From Echinarachnius parma (Eukaryota > Echinodermata > Echinoidea > Clypeasteroida > Echinarachniidae): a stretch of 64,000 nucleotides of DNA. Made by a program: the position numbers and the translations under genes. The notes below the pieces were generated by a model. That model was not told the origin of the DNA and searched no databases. It was given only the letters and a program-made list of their open reading frames with translations. The first letter of the stretch is position 1. Every line of letters starts with the position of its first letter. The stretch covers positions 186,001 to 250,000 of the forward strand of contig JBAMJV010003844.1 of NCBI GenBank assembly GCA_037951105.1, given 5' to 3'. Shown in pieces: positions 12,201 to 24,200 of this stretch.

Positions 12201-15200
12201 TGTCACTGCATTTATCATATTTCCCCCCCCCCTCCTCCCTCCTTCAGATGATGGTAAAGTACAGAGTAAGAAGTCTTGGATGCTGTGTACAGCCCCCATC
12301 CCCGCAGCCCCTTCCAACACAAACCCTGTCACACTCAACTACATCACCCCTGTTGGTCTGAACGGGGACAAGGGAGTCAGCTTCGGTGTGAACGGGGAAT
12401 ATGTAGCATGCTTGATGGGAAGCACCCTCAAGATATACACCTTCAGAGACAGCACACTTCAGAAGTAGGTTGTTTTGCTTCTTATGCCTTTGTTTCAAAG
12501 TTATGAATAAACAGGTTAGGGACCCATTACATGAAGATTCATGATTAATTGTATGATTAATCAATTGTATAAGTGATTGTTAATCTTTATGATATGAGGC
12601 CCAAATTTTGCTTTGAATATGGTATTGAAACTCAACCACTTAGGCCAGCTTAGATTCATGTTCAGTCTATTTCAGATGATAGTTCTATATTAAAAGTAAG
12701 CAACCAGTAGTCATAGTAAAACCCCCAAAAATAAATTTAGCATGAAACTAAGCCTCCGGGTTTCATAAATATAGGCCCTGTTCTGTATTGGCTAGGGAAA
12801 TACATGACATATTATGACATAATGTCAAAACTAATTCATGTTTTTTGCACAGAGTACCTGGCAAACAGCAGCACCATATTATTCTTATCAAGGTCTTAAT
12901 TAATCAATCAACCATCTTCACCCAAAAAACAAAATTGCAGTGGAGCATCTGTCACAGGAGCATAATTATGTTGTCTTGCACTTAAAACTGTGTCATCCCA
13001 ACGACTACTGCTTGGCTGTGGGCGATGTCAAAGGTCATATCTCCATGGTGTAGAACCTATAGCAGACAGATGCTGTAGTATCTCTGCCAAAATATGGTTT
13101 ACTTCATCTTAATTAGCCATTCTTCTTTCTTTTCTTTCTACAGGATCATATTGGATGGGCCTCGTCCAACCTGTGTTGCATGTCATCCCAACGACTACTG
13201 CGTGGCTGTGGGCGATGTCAAAGGTCAAATCTCCATGGTGTGGAACCTACAGCAGGCAGACGGTGCCGTCCAGGCGGTAGATCACTGGCACGCACTCCCT
13301 GTGGGAGATCTATGCTTCTCCCCTGAAGGTAAATCTCTCTTTCCACCAGAAACCAACTGGCAAATTGATAATCGCTTTGATTGCTAGACAAGCAAAAGTC
13401 AATAAACAACTGGGCTTCTGGTGTAGTTCTTCTACAGCACATGTCACACCATGATAAGTTCTTTTTGCTCTATCCTTTCTACTGTTTCTAACAAATATAT
13501 TTAATTCTCTAGTGATATTAATTGTTATTGTATGGCTTTTTTCATGGTATTCTTTAAAAGAGCCACTACTATTGTACCGCTATTTGTGGTAAGCCCAAAT
13601 ATATAAATTTTTGTAATTTGTTTAAACTCTGCCAGATTTTGAAACTTAAGACCAATCTCACATACAGTTGTCATACACTTTTGCAAAAGAAAAATTGCAG
13701 AAGGATAAGAAAACCAACATCTAATAGGAATGAAATACTTTGCAGTTGAGCACCAACATTTTCTTGTAATAAAATAACAAATTTCACATTTGAAATGAAG
13801 GAACATTCTTGTCCCTGCATATATCATATAATCTTACATACTGTTGTCATATGTGACAGGCTATAGCAAATACCGGCACTTGTCGGTAATTCATGTTCTG
13901 AAGAAATGGGCATAAGTTCACACAATGTGTGTAAAATACCTATGATTGTAAAATTGAAACAATCATATCTTTGCCAATTATTGACCAATAAGTTAGAACA
14001 AAGCATTAAATGAAAGCTTGTGATGAGGCCTTTGCAACATTGGTATGAAAATCTACATTTTGATTTTGACTGACAAATGCCGGGTTTTGCTATAGCCGGG
14101 TTTTGCTATAGCCGGTCACATACAGTATGTATTGCAGAGGAAACGGCTGGAAGGAAAGACAGAACAATGTCTGATAAGAATGAAATACTTTGCAATGTGC
14201 ACCAATCTTCTTATTATTATTCTTCCTCCACTTTTCAGAGATTTACAGAACCCAGGCTGCATACATATTTGAGCATCAGTAGGGAATCATATTTTCTTTG
14301 TAATGAAATAACATATTTCACATTTTGCAGCTGTGCACCTACATTTTCTTGTAATAAACTGCCATATTTCACATTTGATTTGAAGGGACGTTCCTGTTGA
14401 GTGGTGGTCATGAGTGCACGCTCGTGCAGTGGCAGTATAACTCTAAACACAAGGGGTTCATGCCGAGGCTCGGAGCTGCCATCACACACATTGCCAGTTC
14501 CCCTGATGGACAAACGAGGGCGCTGGCCTTAAAAAGCAATGGTAAGTAAACCTGTGTAATTGTACTTAGTAATGTTGCTGTTGTCTGCAAACACATAAGT
14601 CAGATGGGCAAATGATATACGCCTATCATTTAGGCCTGAAAGTTTCATGACAACTCAATATGTTTTAATTCAATTTTGTTCAGATTTTCCGCCAAATTAA
14701 AGCAACACAAAACGATACAAAATCAGTGTAAATATACAAATCATACTTTTTAAATGTTTTGGCCGAGATATGTATGAAGACAATAACAAGGAAAGAATCA
14801 AACAAATGAAAATAAAGGGAGAGGAGGATAATGCAAACACTGTCTGCAGCTGGTAATGTATTCCATTGTATTCCATGACTTGGATAATAACAGTGTATGA
14901 GATGAAAGTGTTTAGTGTGTGGTGGATGAGATGACACTGTTTCTGGTTGAAGGCATTGTATGAATTAAACCTTTTACTAATTATTAATTCTCTCTCTCTA
15001 TTGCAGCCATTCTTTTGATAGCCAACAACAAAGTGCTACACACAGTGCAGGGACTGGATCATTCCAGTTTCCAGCAGTCAGAACCCGTTCCAGCCGGTTT
15101 GTCAGTGGATCCCAGGACGGGTGCCATGGTCCTGAATGGCAGGGTGGGACATCTCCAGTTCTACCAACTCAAAGACGACAAGCTCTTGTACAATGTGAGT

Positions 15201-18200
15201 CAAGTCTCTTAACAAGAAAAGTTTGGAAAAAAAATCATTAAACAATTTTGATCTCGATCCTGAGTTGGAAACCAGATTTTGCCCATTGCGCTTTCCCTTT
15301 GCTGCTCTGGCTGGAATACTTCCCAAGGAGTGGAAATTGTATGAGCTGGATTGATTGCAGTGTGATGAATGGATGATAATGATCCCCCGCAAGCATTTAA
15401 AGACAGAACTGGCAATATATAAGTAACCACATGGTTGGGAGCCTGTGTCTCGACTTTACCTTTCTAAACGCACAGGTCAATTTTGTGACATTTTACTTTA
15501 ACCCTTAACCCTTGCCTGATGTATGGTGTTATTACATTTGTATGATTATTTTCTCTCAAATTTTGTTTCCCCTCTTATTCTAACAAACTTAATTTCACTG
15601 GTGAAAACAGCATTTCACCTGAGAACTTGGACAAGCCTTGACTCACACAGAGATCACTCATTTAAAGGGATCTAGTAACTTTGTTGACATGTGCAAAAAG
15701 CATTGAGTGGTTGATACAATGTATACTGTTGATATCTGATATGTCCACTGGGTGTTGTGCGAGCATTTCAAGTTAAATGGACTTTATATGGCCGAGTAAT
15801 GTGCAAAAATGCAAAGTGACATTCACTAACTCATTGCACTCACTTTGAACACGGTTCTGACAATCCATTGGATAATTTGACATCTGAACACTTCAATCGT
15901 TAATATCTTTTTAACGAAAGGGAAATTTGAAAAACCGAAAACCTGTTCCATGCTTTTTTTGTTAATAACAATACAACAAGGTATGAGGGAACCGCTAGAA
16001 TTTTAATTGGATTTTGAGGATTTGGACAATGTTACTAAGTCCCTTTAACATTTGACCTTTAATTTTAGGTGAATGGTGCTGTTATAATGCTATGCTTTTA
16101 TTTTCATTTCATGTTACCAGCTTGATATCACCGGTGAAAACTACATTTCACCAGAGAACTTGGACAAGCCGCTGACTCACACAGAGATCACTCATGTGAC
16201 CTTTGACCCGCGAGGTCAGTGGATGGTGACCTCAGAGAGGAGGGATGATGGGGAGACGTCGGTGGAAATGAGGCTCAGGTTCTGGGAGTTTGATGACAAG
16301 AAGCAGAGGTAATGTATCTTCTACCTGTAATACTCAGCATCTAGATGAGGGTATATCAGTTCCATAAAAGGGGACTGAATGTTCCAAGAGCCATCGTAAA
16401 CTGCTCCAAAGAGGGTATCTTAATTAATAAAACATGTTATTGATATGATATATGTGGGAATGCAGCTCAGAGTCTAAGATATTGATGCCAAGAAGCAGAG
16501 GTAATGTATTCACTCTCTGCCTCAATTGAGGGACCTTATCAATTTGTAACAGTTGTTGAGTCATTTTCCCCTTTTTCTCCTAATACTTCCAGTGAATTAC
16601 TGTACTGGTTAGGGCATTCATCAGTTTTAATTGATGCTATTGGTATGCTGCTGATTGATGAGGTGTGTCTGAGGTTCCTTGGGACAGGAATCTGGGCCCA
16701 TATTCATGAAAGCCTGCTAGCTTAGTTACTTGCTAATTTTATTTTGGATGACGTGGTTAAGAATTATTCGCAAGATATTTTAGTTTAACGAAGGTTTACT
16801 TAGTGGTTATCTAAGGCTTACCAAGTTGACCCTAGTTGGGGACTAGGAAAACTGTTTGTTGCTCAATAAACCGCACATCAAAAATACACTTAGCAAGGAA
16901 CTAAGCTAGCGTTTTTTTTTTATGAATATGGGGCCAGGATTATTTGCATCCAGGTAGCAAGGATACAAAAAAATGCTATGTGAAAATGTTTTAAGCAATT
17001 TATCTTTTGTTGCTGTTGAAGCTTGATATTCCACATGCTGTTTAACCCTATTCTAACTGGGCTATTTCAGACCAGGTTTTTACTGGAGGGGGGGGGGGGG
17101 GTCAATTTGACCCCCCCCCCCCCCCCCCCAAGATCTCGAAGACCGATTGTCCGATTCACGTGAAATTTTGCATGGAGGTACATTGAAGTATTAGCGACAC
17201 GTTCATGTTTTCGTTTAAACGATCCAATGTTAAATATGCAAATAATGCGCATATTCATAACCGAAGTACGCTTATTTATGCAGAAATCCTCTTTTTGTCT
17301 GTAAATCACTAAATATTGCTCAGAATATGCTAATTTTGTGCATGAATATTCTTTATGACTTAATTAACAGGTTTTCAACATTAAAAATTGCAATAGCCAA
17401 ATTTTCTTTATGTATTTCTCTTTTTGGGGAATTTCTTATGTATTTCTTTGTTTTTTCGACTTATGTTTTTATTGTTTTTTCAATGGAATAAATTATTGAC
17501 CATTATCCAACCATTTTTAGCCCAAAATTAAATGATTGCAGTGATTAGAATGAAAAATAATGACAGTTTTGTGTATTCTAGGAAAAAATCTATTTCCATA
17601 GGATTTGTACACAAATCACAAAATGTAGCGATTTTTGGGCCGACGATCACTTACAAAAGGTCACGTGACTTTAGAACGGTATGTGTGGTCGTCGCAAATT
17701 TTGTCTCAAAAGTTGCGCAAGACTTAAATGAAAAAACTCATGAAGTAGCGCGGCAATATCTGCGCGCGTTGCGGAATTATCGCGCTAAAAGTCGAAGGGG
17801 GGTCAAATTGACCCCCCCCCCCCCAGTTAGGATAGGGTTAATACCACGAGTAGGGTTGATATCACTAATATTATCTATTTCACTGTGTAATTTTGTCATT
17901 TTCTTTCTCAGTTTTTCACTGAACACCACCATAGAGAGTCCCCACACAGACGTCATCAATACTCTTGTTTTCCGGCCGGCCCCTACAGATGGGAGCTTTG
18001 ATGATCCAATGGCTGTGACTACTAGTAAAGATGGGCAGCTCAAGATATGGGCTCTGGTTGATGATACTGACATTGAGAGTAAGTCTGTTGTAATGCCCTT
18101 CTTTTCTTTACCAAACTTGGCCACCTGGACGCGGTTAATTTCTAGTCTGTATGTATTTGGCCTGAACAATTCCCATTCAAACTGTGTAGATGATAGACGC

Positions 18201-21200
18201 TGCTGAATATTCTGATATTGCTTTGTCATTCTGACATCACTCTGGTAACTCTACAGCTGCAAATTAAATCCCCAGTGCAAGCTTAAAGGGTACCATCACC
18301 CAAACATAATATTCTTATAAATGAAAGGTAACATCTTTAGTAGTCCATTCCATCAACAAGTTCACAAAAATATGTTTCCAGGAAGAAAAAAAATATAATT
18401 GGAAAACGCATCATTCTAAAGCACGCATTCACGGGTCTGCATGCACGAGACTACTTTGTCCAGAGCGAACGAATCGTCCGGGATTCTATTCGTGAATAGC
18501 ATTGGCGCACTCGCAAATGTTTGGCCTGTACGGAATTTAAATTAATTGCTTTGTTTATGACTTACACAACCCTTTGCGAAATGTTGGGTATCTATTTGAT
18601 ATCACAAAGCGGTACCAAAACATATAATTATGTTCTTTGCCTGGTGGTCCCCTTTAAATGTAAGGCCAAAGGTGGACCACCACAGAAAGAAAAACACAAG
18701 CTTATCTGTTTTAGTACCGTTATTTGATATTAAATAGAAGTCCAACATCTTGCAAACAGTTGTGTATTATTCATAACAAATGCATTTAAATCACCCCAAA
18801 TTACAGAACATAACGTAAGCCTAACTTTTGCTAACTAGTGCGTCAATTCTGTACACACCTGTTCTAATTCAGAGTGTGTTAATTTTGTTTTTGCCCTGTT
18901 CTGCGTCGCTCTATTAACTGTTTCTCCCTGCGTAGAGTCGAGACACTAGCGTCTTTTCGCACGGCGACGCAAGTGCTGAGTACGGGGGATTTAAATCACC
19001 TGTGACCGTCTCCGTACTCTGGCTACCGTCGCGATCTATTTGCAGTTTCGCAGTGAAGAATGCGCGGAACGTCTCCTTGCTTGAGTGACCAAGCGCGCTG
19101 ATTGGCTGACCCCACTGTCCTCTGTGGCTGACCCATTGAAGTAAGGGCTTACCAGACCGCTGCGTAGTCGTTGTACACACCACGCTATTTCGGCCAACTA
19201 CCGTCGTAGGTTTGGACGATACGCGGAAATTTTCGTTCTGAGTGCGACCCCCCGTGCGAAAAGACGCTACTGTTAGAACTGTGACAGTGTTGGTTTCTAC
19301 AAGATGATGGAGCCTAGTGCAGCTGTGAGAGGCTTGTGATTGAATGCATGGTTTAATTGCCCGATTGGCCAACCAAACTTCGGCATTTTGATATTTTTAC
19401 TAGTCCTATGTAAATTTTAGGTGACCCATTGCCATCGGGCCTGTGGTAGTTTCGAATGTTCATATATTTGCTCTGTTCTGACAAAGCTTTGTTAACTATT
19501 TCTCCCATTTTTCCTCTGGAGAAGATTCTGATAGGGTTGAAAATGTAGGCCTTATTATTGACTCTCGACCTTTGCTCCCTGCATAGAGTCAAGGCACTGC
19601 TGGAACTGTGACAGTGTGGGTTTCTACAAGAACATAGAGCCCAGTGCAGCAGCCTTCTCCTCCGATGGCTCTCTATTGGCGGTTGGTTTCCATGACGTCC
19701 CGACTCTCTGGGACCCAGAGACCAATCAGCTCAGACAGGTTCTGGCCCACACGGCTGTCGACGGTCAGATACGGTATGTTGAATTTTATAGTAATCAATG
19801 CTAGAAATTACTTTTTTGCCTTGTGGCCCAAGCGGACAAGTAAAGCCATGATTTTTTAAATTCTAGTAGCCCAAAACCTGAATCTGGTGGCCCCAAACAA
19901 AGAAATACATTACAAATTCTTTTATATTTGGTTGCCCATTTGGACCAGTAGAATTTAGGATCAATGAAACTTTGTGGCCCGATCCCCCGAAGCTGAATTT
20001 GAATGGCTCCGGCCAGCAGGCCTGTGCTAATTTTGGCACTGTATTAATATTCTTTAGGTTATGATAATAGATAACATTTATAGCACATCATACTGATGTT
20101 TCAAAGCGCTGCACTGTGAAAACATGGTTACCCTGACTTAAAGCCCTCCGTACACAGAGCCGACTCAACCCGATCGGACTGGTTTTCAGTCGGTTCAGCT
20201 CAGTATACGTTGCCTCATGACACCTGTTTTGCTGTTCAAGAGCCAGTCGGAGATCATTTTAGGCCGATTCAACATGTTGAATCAGCTAAGACTGAGCGAA
20301 ACCAACTCTAGCCTGACTGAAAACCAGTCGGATCGGGTCGAGTCGGCTCTGTGTCCGGAGGGCTTTAGATGATAATTTATTCTCCCCATTTACTACATCT
20401 GGTTAGAGGGAGACAAATATAGATATAGAGCCTTGTCTAAGTGTGAACATACAACAGGGGGTGTTGCAGAAAAGTTTGAGCTGCATTTGAAATTTGCGCT
20501 TGAAATAAAACTCAACATTTATGCAATGGATTTGCGTTGAAACGCAAAGTTGCATTCAATTTTGTGGACTTGTGCTTTTCTGCAACACCACCCTAGCAGT
20601 TTTTTTAACCTGCTACCCTTGGATTATGAATAAAAGCAAATACTTTTTTGTGTGTGTTCACATATGCCCAATTGAAATGAGATCTAATTTGTGAAATAAT
20701 TATAGGTGAATGTAACTGTATTTATTATGATTCCCGGTGCTCATTTCTTTGCATTTTCTGCAGGTGTCTTTGCTTTGGACATACTGGTTCCTCCCACCTC
20801 CTGGTGTGTAGTACAGCGTCGTCTCTCACTGTGTGGAACCTTCTTACATGCAGAGGTATGCTTTGTTTGTTTGTCTATTTGTTTGTTTGTTTGTTATATC
20901 TTTGCTCCCTGTCTTGGGTCATCCCACCTCCTAGTGTGTAGTACAGCCTCGTCTCTAACTGTGTGGAACCTCCTTACATGCAGAGGTATGCTTTGTATGG
21001 TTTGTATGTTTGTCTGTTTGTTATATCTTTGCTCCCTGTCTTGGGTCATCCCACCTCCTAGTGTGTAGTACAGCCTCGTCTCTAACTGTGTGGAACCTCC
21101 TTACATGCAGAGGTATGCTTTGTATGCTTTGTATGGTTTGTCTGTTTGTTTGTTTGTTATATCTTTGCTCTCTGTCTTGGGTCATCCCACCTCCTAGTGT

Positions 21201-24200
21201 GTAGTACAGCGTCGTCTCTCACTGTGTGGAACCTCCTTACATGCAGAGGTATGCTTTGTATGGTTTGTATGTTTGTTTGTTTGTTATATCTTTGCTCCCT
21301 GTCTTGGGTCATCCCACCTCCTAGTGTGTAGTACAGCGTCGTCTCTCACTGTGTGGAACCTCCTTACATGCAGAGGTATGCTTTGTATGGTTTGTATGTT
21401 TGTTTGTTTGTCTGTTTGTTTGTTATATCTTTGCTCCCTGTCTTGGGTCATCCCACCTCCTAGTGTGTAGTACAGCGTCGTCTCTCACCGTGTGGAACCT
21501 CCTTACATGCAGAGGTATGCTTTGTATGGTTTGTATGTTTGTCTGTTTGTTTGTTATATCTTTGCTCCCTGTCTTGGGTCATCCCACCTCCTAGTGTGTA
21601 GTACAGCGTCGTCTCTCACTGTGTGGAACCTCCTTACATGCAGAGGTATGCTTTGTATGGTTTGTATGTTTGTCTGTTTGTTATATCTTTGCTCCCTGTC
21701 TTGGGTCATCCCACCTCCTAGTGTGTAGTACAGCGTCGTCTCTCACTGTGTGGAACCTCCTTACATGCAGAGGTATGCTTTGTATGGTTTGTATGTTTGT
21801 CTGTTTGTTTGTTATATCTTTGCTCCCTGTCTTGGGTCATCCCACCTCCTAGTGTGTAGTACAGCCTCGTCTCTCACTGTGTGGAACCTCCTTACATGCA
21901 GAGGTATGCTTTGTATGGTTTGTATGTTTGTTTGTTTGTTATATCTTTGCTCCCTGTCTTGGGTCATCCCACCTCCTAGTGTGTAGTACAGCATCGTCTC
22001 TCACCGTGTGGAACCTTCTTACATGTAGAGGTATGCTTCGTATGGTTTGTCTGTTATCTTTGCTCTCTGTTTTGGGTCATCCCACTTCCTAGTGTGTAGT
22101 ACAGCCTCGTCTCTCACTGTGTGGAAACTCCATACTTGCAGGGGTATGTTTCTTGTTTGTTTGTCTGTTTGTTTGCTTGTTTGTTTGCTTGTTTGTTTGT
22201 TATATATATATTAACCCTCCATCACACTGGATGGATTGATTGTGGGTGTGTCTGATGACTGTGGTAATAAAATCATTGTAAAGCACTTGAAGATGTGCTT
22301 TATAAATAGTGTATAGTTCATTAGTTTTAAAACATTTTTTTTGTGTTATGTCTTCACCCTCTGCAACAAAAGGGCAAGAGGCAATGTTTTCTGGTTGTCC
22401 TTTTTACATGGTAGTTCCCTTTCTTGTGATTGGCATATATCAAGAATGATTTGACAAATTTATCTTGAGTATGTGTTAAAGGGATCTAGTAACTTTGTTG
22501 AAATGTGCAAAAAGTGATGAATGGTTGATGCAATGTATATTGTTGTTATATGTCCACAGGGTATTGTGTGAAAATTTCAAGTCAAATGGACATTGTATGG
22601 CCAAGTAACGAGCAAAAATGCAAAGTGATATTCAGTAACTCACTGCACTCACTTTGTACATGGAAGAAAAACTCGCCCGGAGTTTTTCTTATCTGAATAC
22701 TTCAATCATACATATCTTTGTAACGAAAGGGAAATTTGAAAAACCGAAACCTGTCCCATGATTTTATTGTTAATACGAATACAACAAGGTATAAGGGAAA
22801 CGCTAGAATAAAAATTTTATTTTGAGGATTTGGACATTAAGTCCCTTTAATGTATTGATTTTAGGCATGTCCTATGATCAGGGTAATACACATAATTCAG
22901 TGCCTTGTACATCAAGATATCAATGGTAATGTTGTAGTTTTTTAAATACTCAGTATTATTAATATTAAGTTGATTGTGTAAAAATATAATCTCTGTATCT
23001 ATAAATAGCATTGCTATCAACATTTGTTGAGCAAATCATAATTTCTTTAATTTTTGGTAAATGATGAAATGTTGCACATTCTTTTCTCCACTCTTCTCCC
23101 ACTCCCTATTGTAGTTCTGTGGAATGTTACTCTTGCAGTAGCCAGGCTCATTGGGGATCCATACACGGAGCACTTTGCTGTATTTGACGACAAACAGAAT
23201 TGTGAGTATATATATAGTGAGGGCTCAACATTAGCACTTGTCCGCTTGCAGGGGGAAAGTATTGCCGGGGGAAAGTATTGCCGGGGGAAAGTACAAATTT
23301 AAGTCGGAAAGTAAAATTTCTTACGTTTTTTGGTTTGGTTGCCCGATATTTATGTTCCAACTACGTGTGAATCTATAAGAGTAGAATGCAATAAATTGTG
23401 AATCTAATCTAGAAGTAAGTGGTCAAGTAAATTTTCTCTTTGGGCAAGTAATATTTGATTTTTTGTTTTACTTGCCCGAATGGGCTAGTAGAGAAAAAAG
23501 TATATCTCCAATCTCTGTATCATCTGAATCTATATTGCGCTCTAAATCCTGATCATGGCAAAACTGTTTGATGAGTCAACCATGCGTATGTTTGTACGCA
23601 TTTTGAGCGACGTTTATTTCTGCAATAGTACTTTTATTAAAAAATCCTATGCGCACACACATGGCGTCGCAGAGTGGTGCTTGGCCACTGGTTAGTATAT
23701 ATTCATTCCTCTTTTACTAGGCAGCATCTTAATGTTTGTTTCTTTCTCTCTCTCATTAGTGTATGTATTCCACGGTTCCAAACCACACCCTGTTTTCCAC
23801 CACGTCTGCGCGTCCAGCTCTCCAATCGTCTCGGCAGCGTTCACCCCCGGGAAGACAGCCAGTGAAGGAGACTTGTCCAAGGATGCGTTACCATGGCAAC
23901 CTGCATCTGATCTCTACTTCCTCACCAAGTCTCAGGAGCTACTGACGGTGATCAGTGGGGAGCAGGCCGAGAGGGAAGAGAGCGTGAACAAATATGACAT
24001 GGTCAGTTTTGTTACTTTGATTATGACACGTTTAATGGGCATTGCTTTCTGTAAATAGCTTCCTTTCGCTGGACATTACAAAGACAATGAAATATTATAT
24101 GGTAGGTTTAGCAGCTCAGCTACAGGCTGGGTAACATTATACTGTCCAGTATAATGCGCCTCGGAATATAAATTACTAGATTGATGGCGCAATATATGCT

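Noticed and set aside
17532-17911. Long open frame continuing upstream of WDR75 exon 10
   Set aside because: It lies mostly in the piggyBac-like element and intron 9; a good TTTCTCAG acceptor at 17911 and the protein alignment mark the true exon start.
20866-22000. Series of Cys/Val-rich frames of 60-78 codons
   Set aside because: They are the exon 12 array and TTTG runs read through; they lack acceptors and their ends move with the repeat length.
20764-22205. CRISPR-like array
   Set aside because: The repeats are exon copies of 112-138 bp with microsatellite spacers in an animal intron, not short direct repeats with unique spacers.
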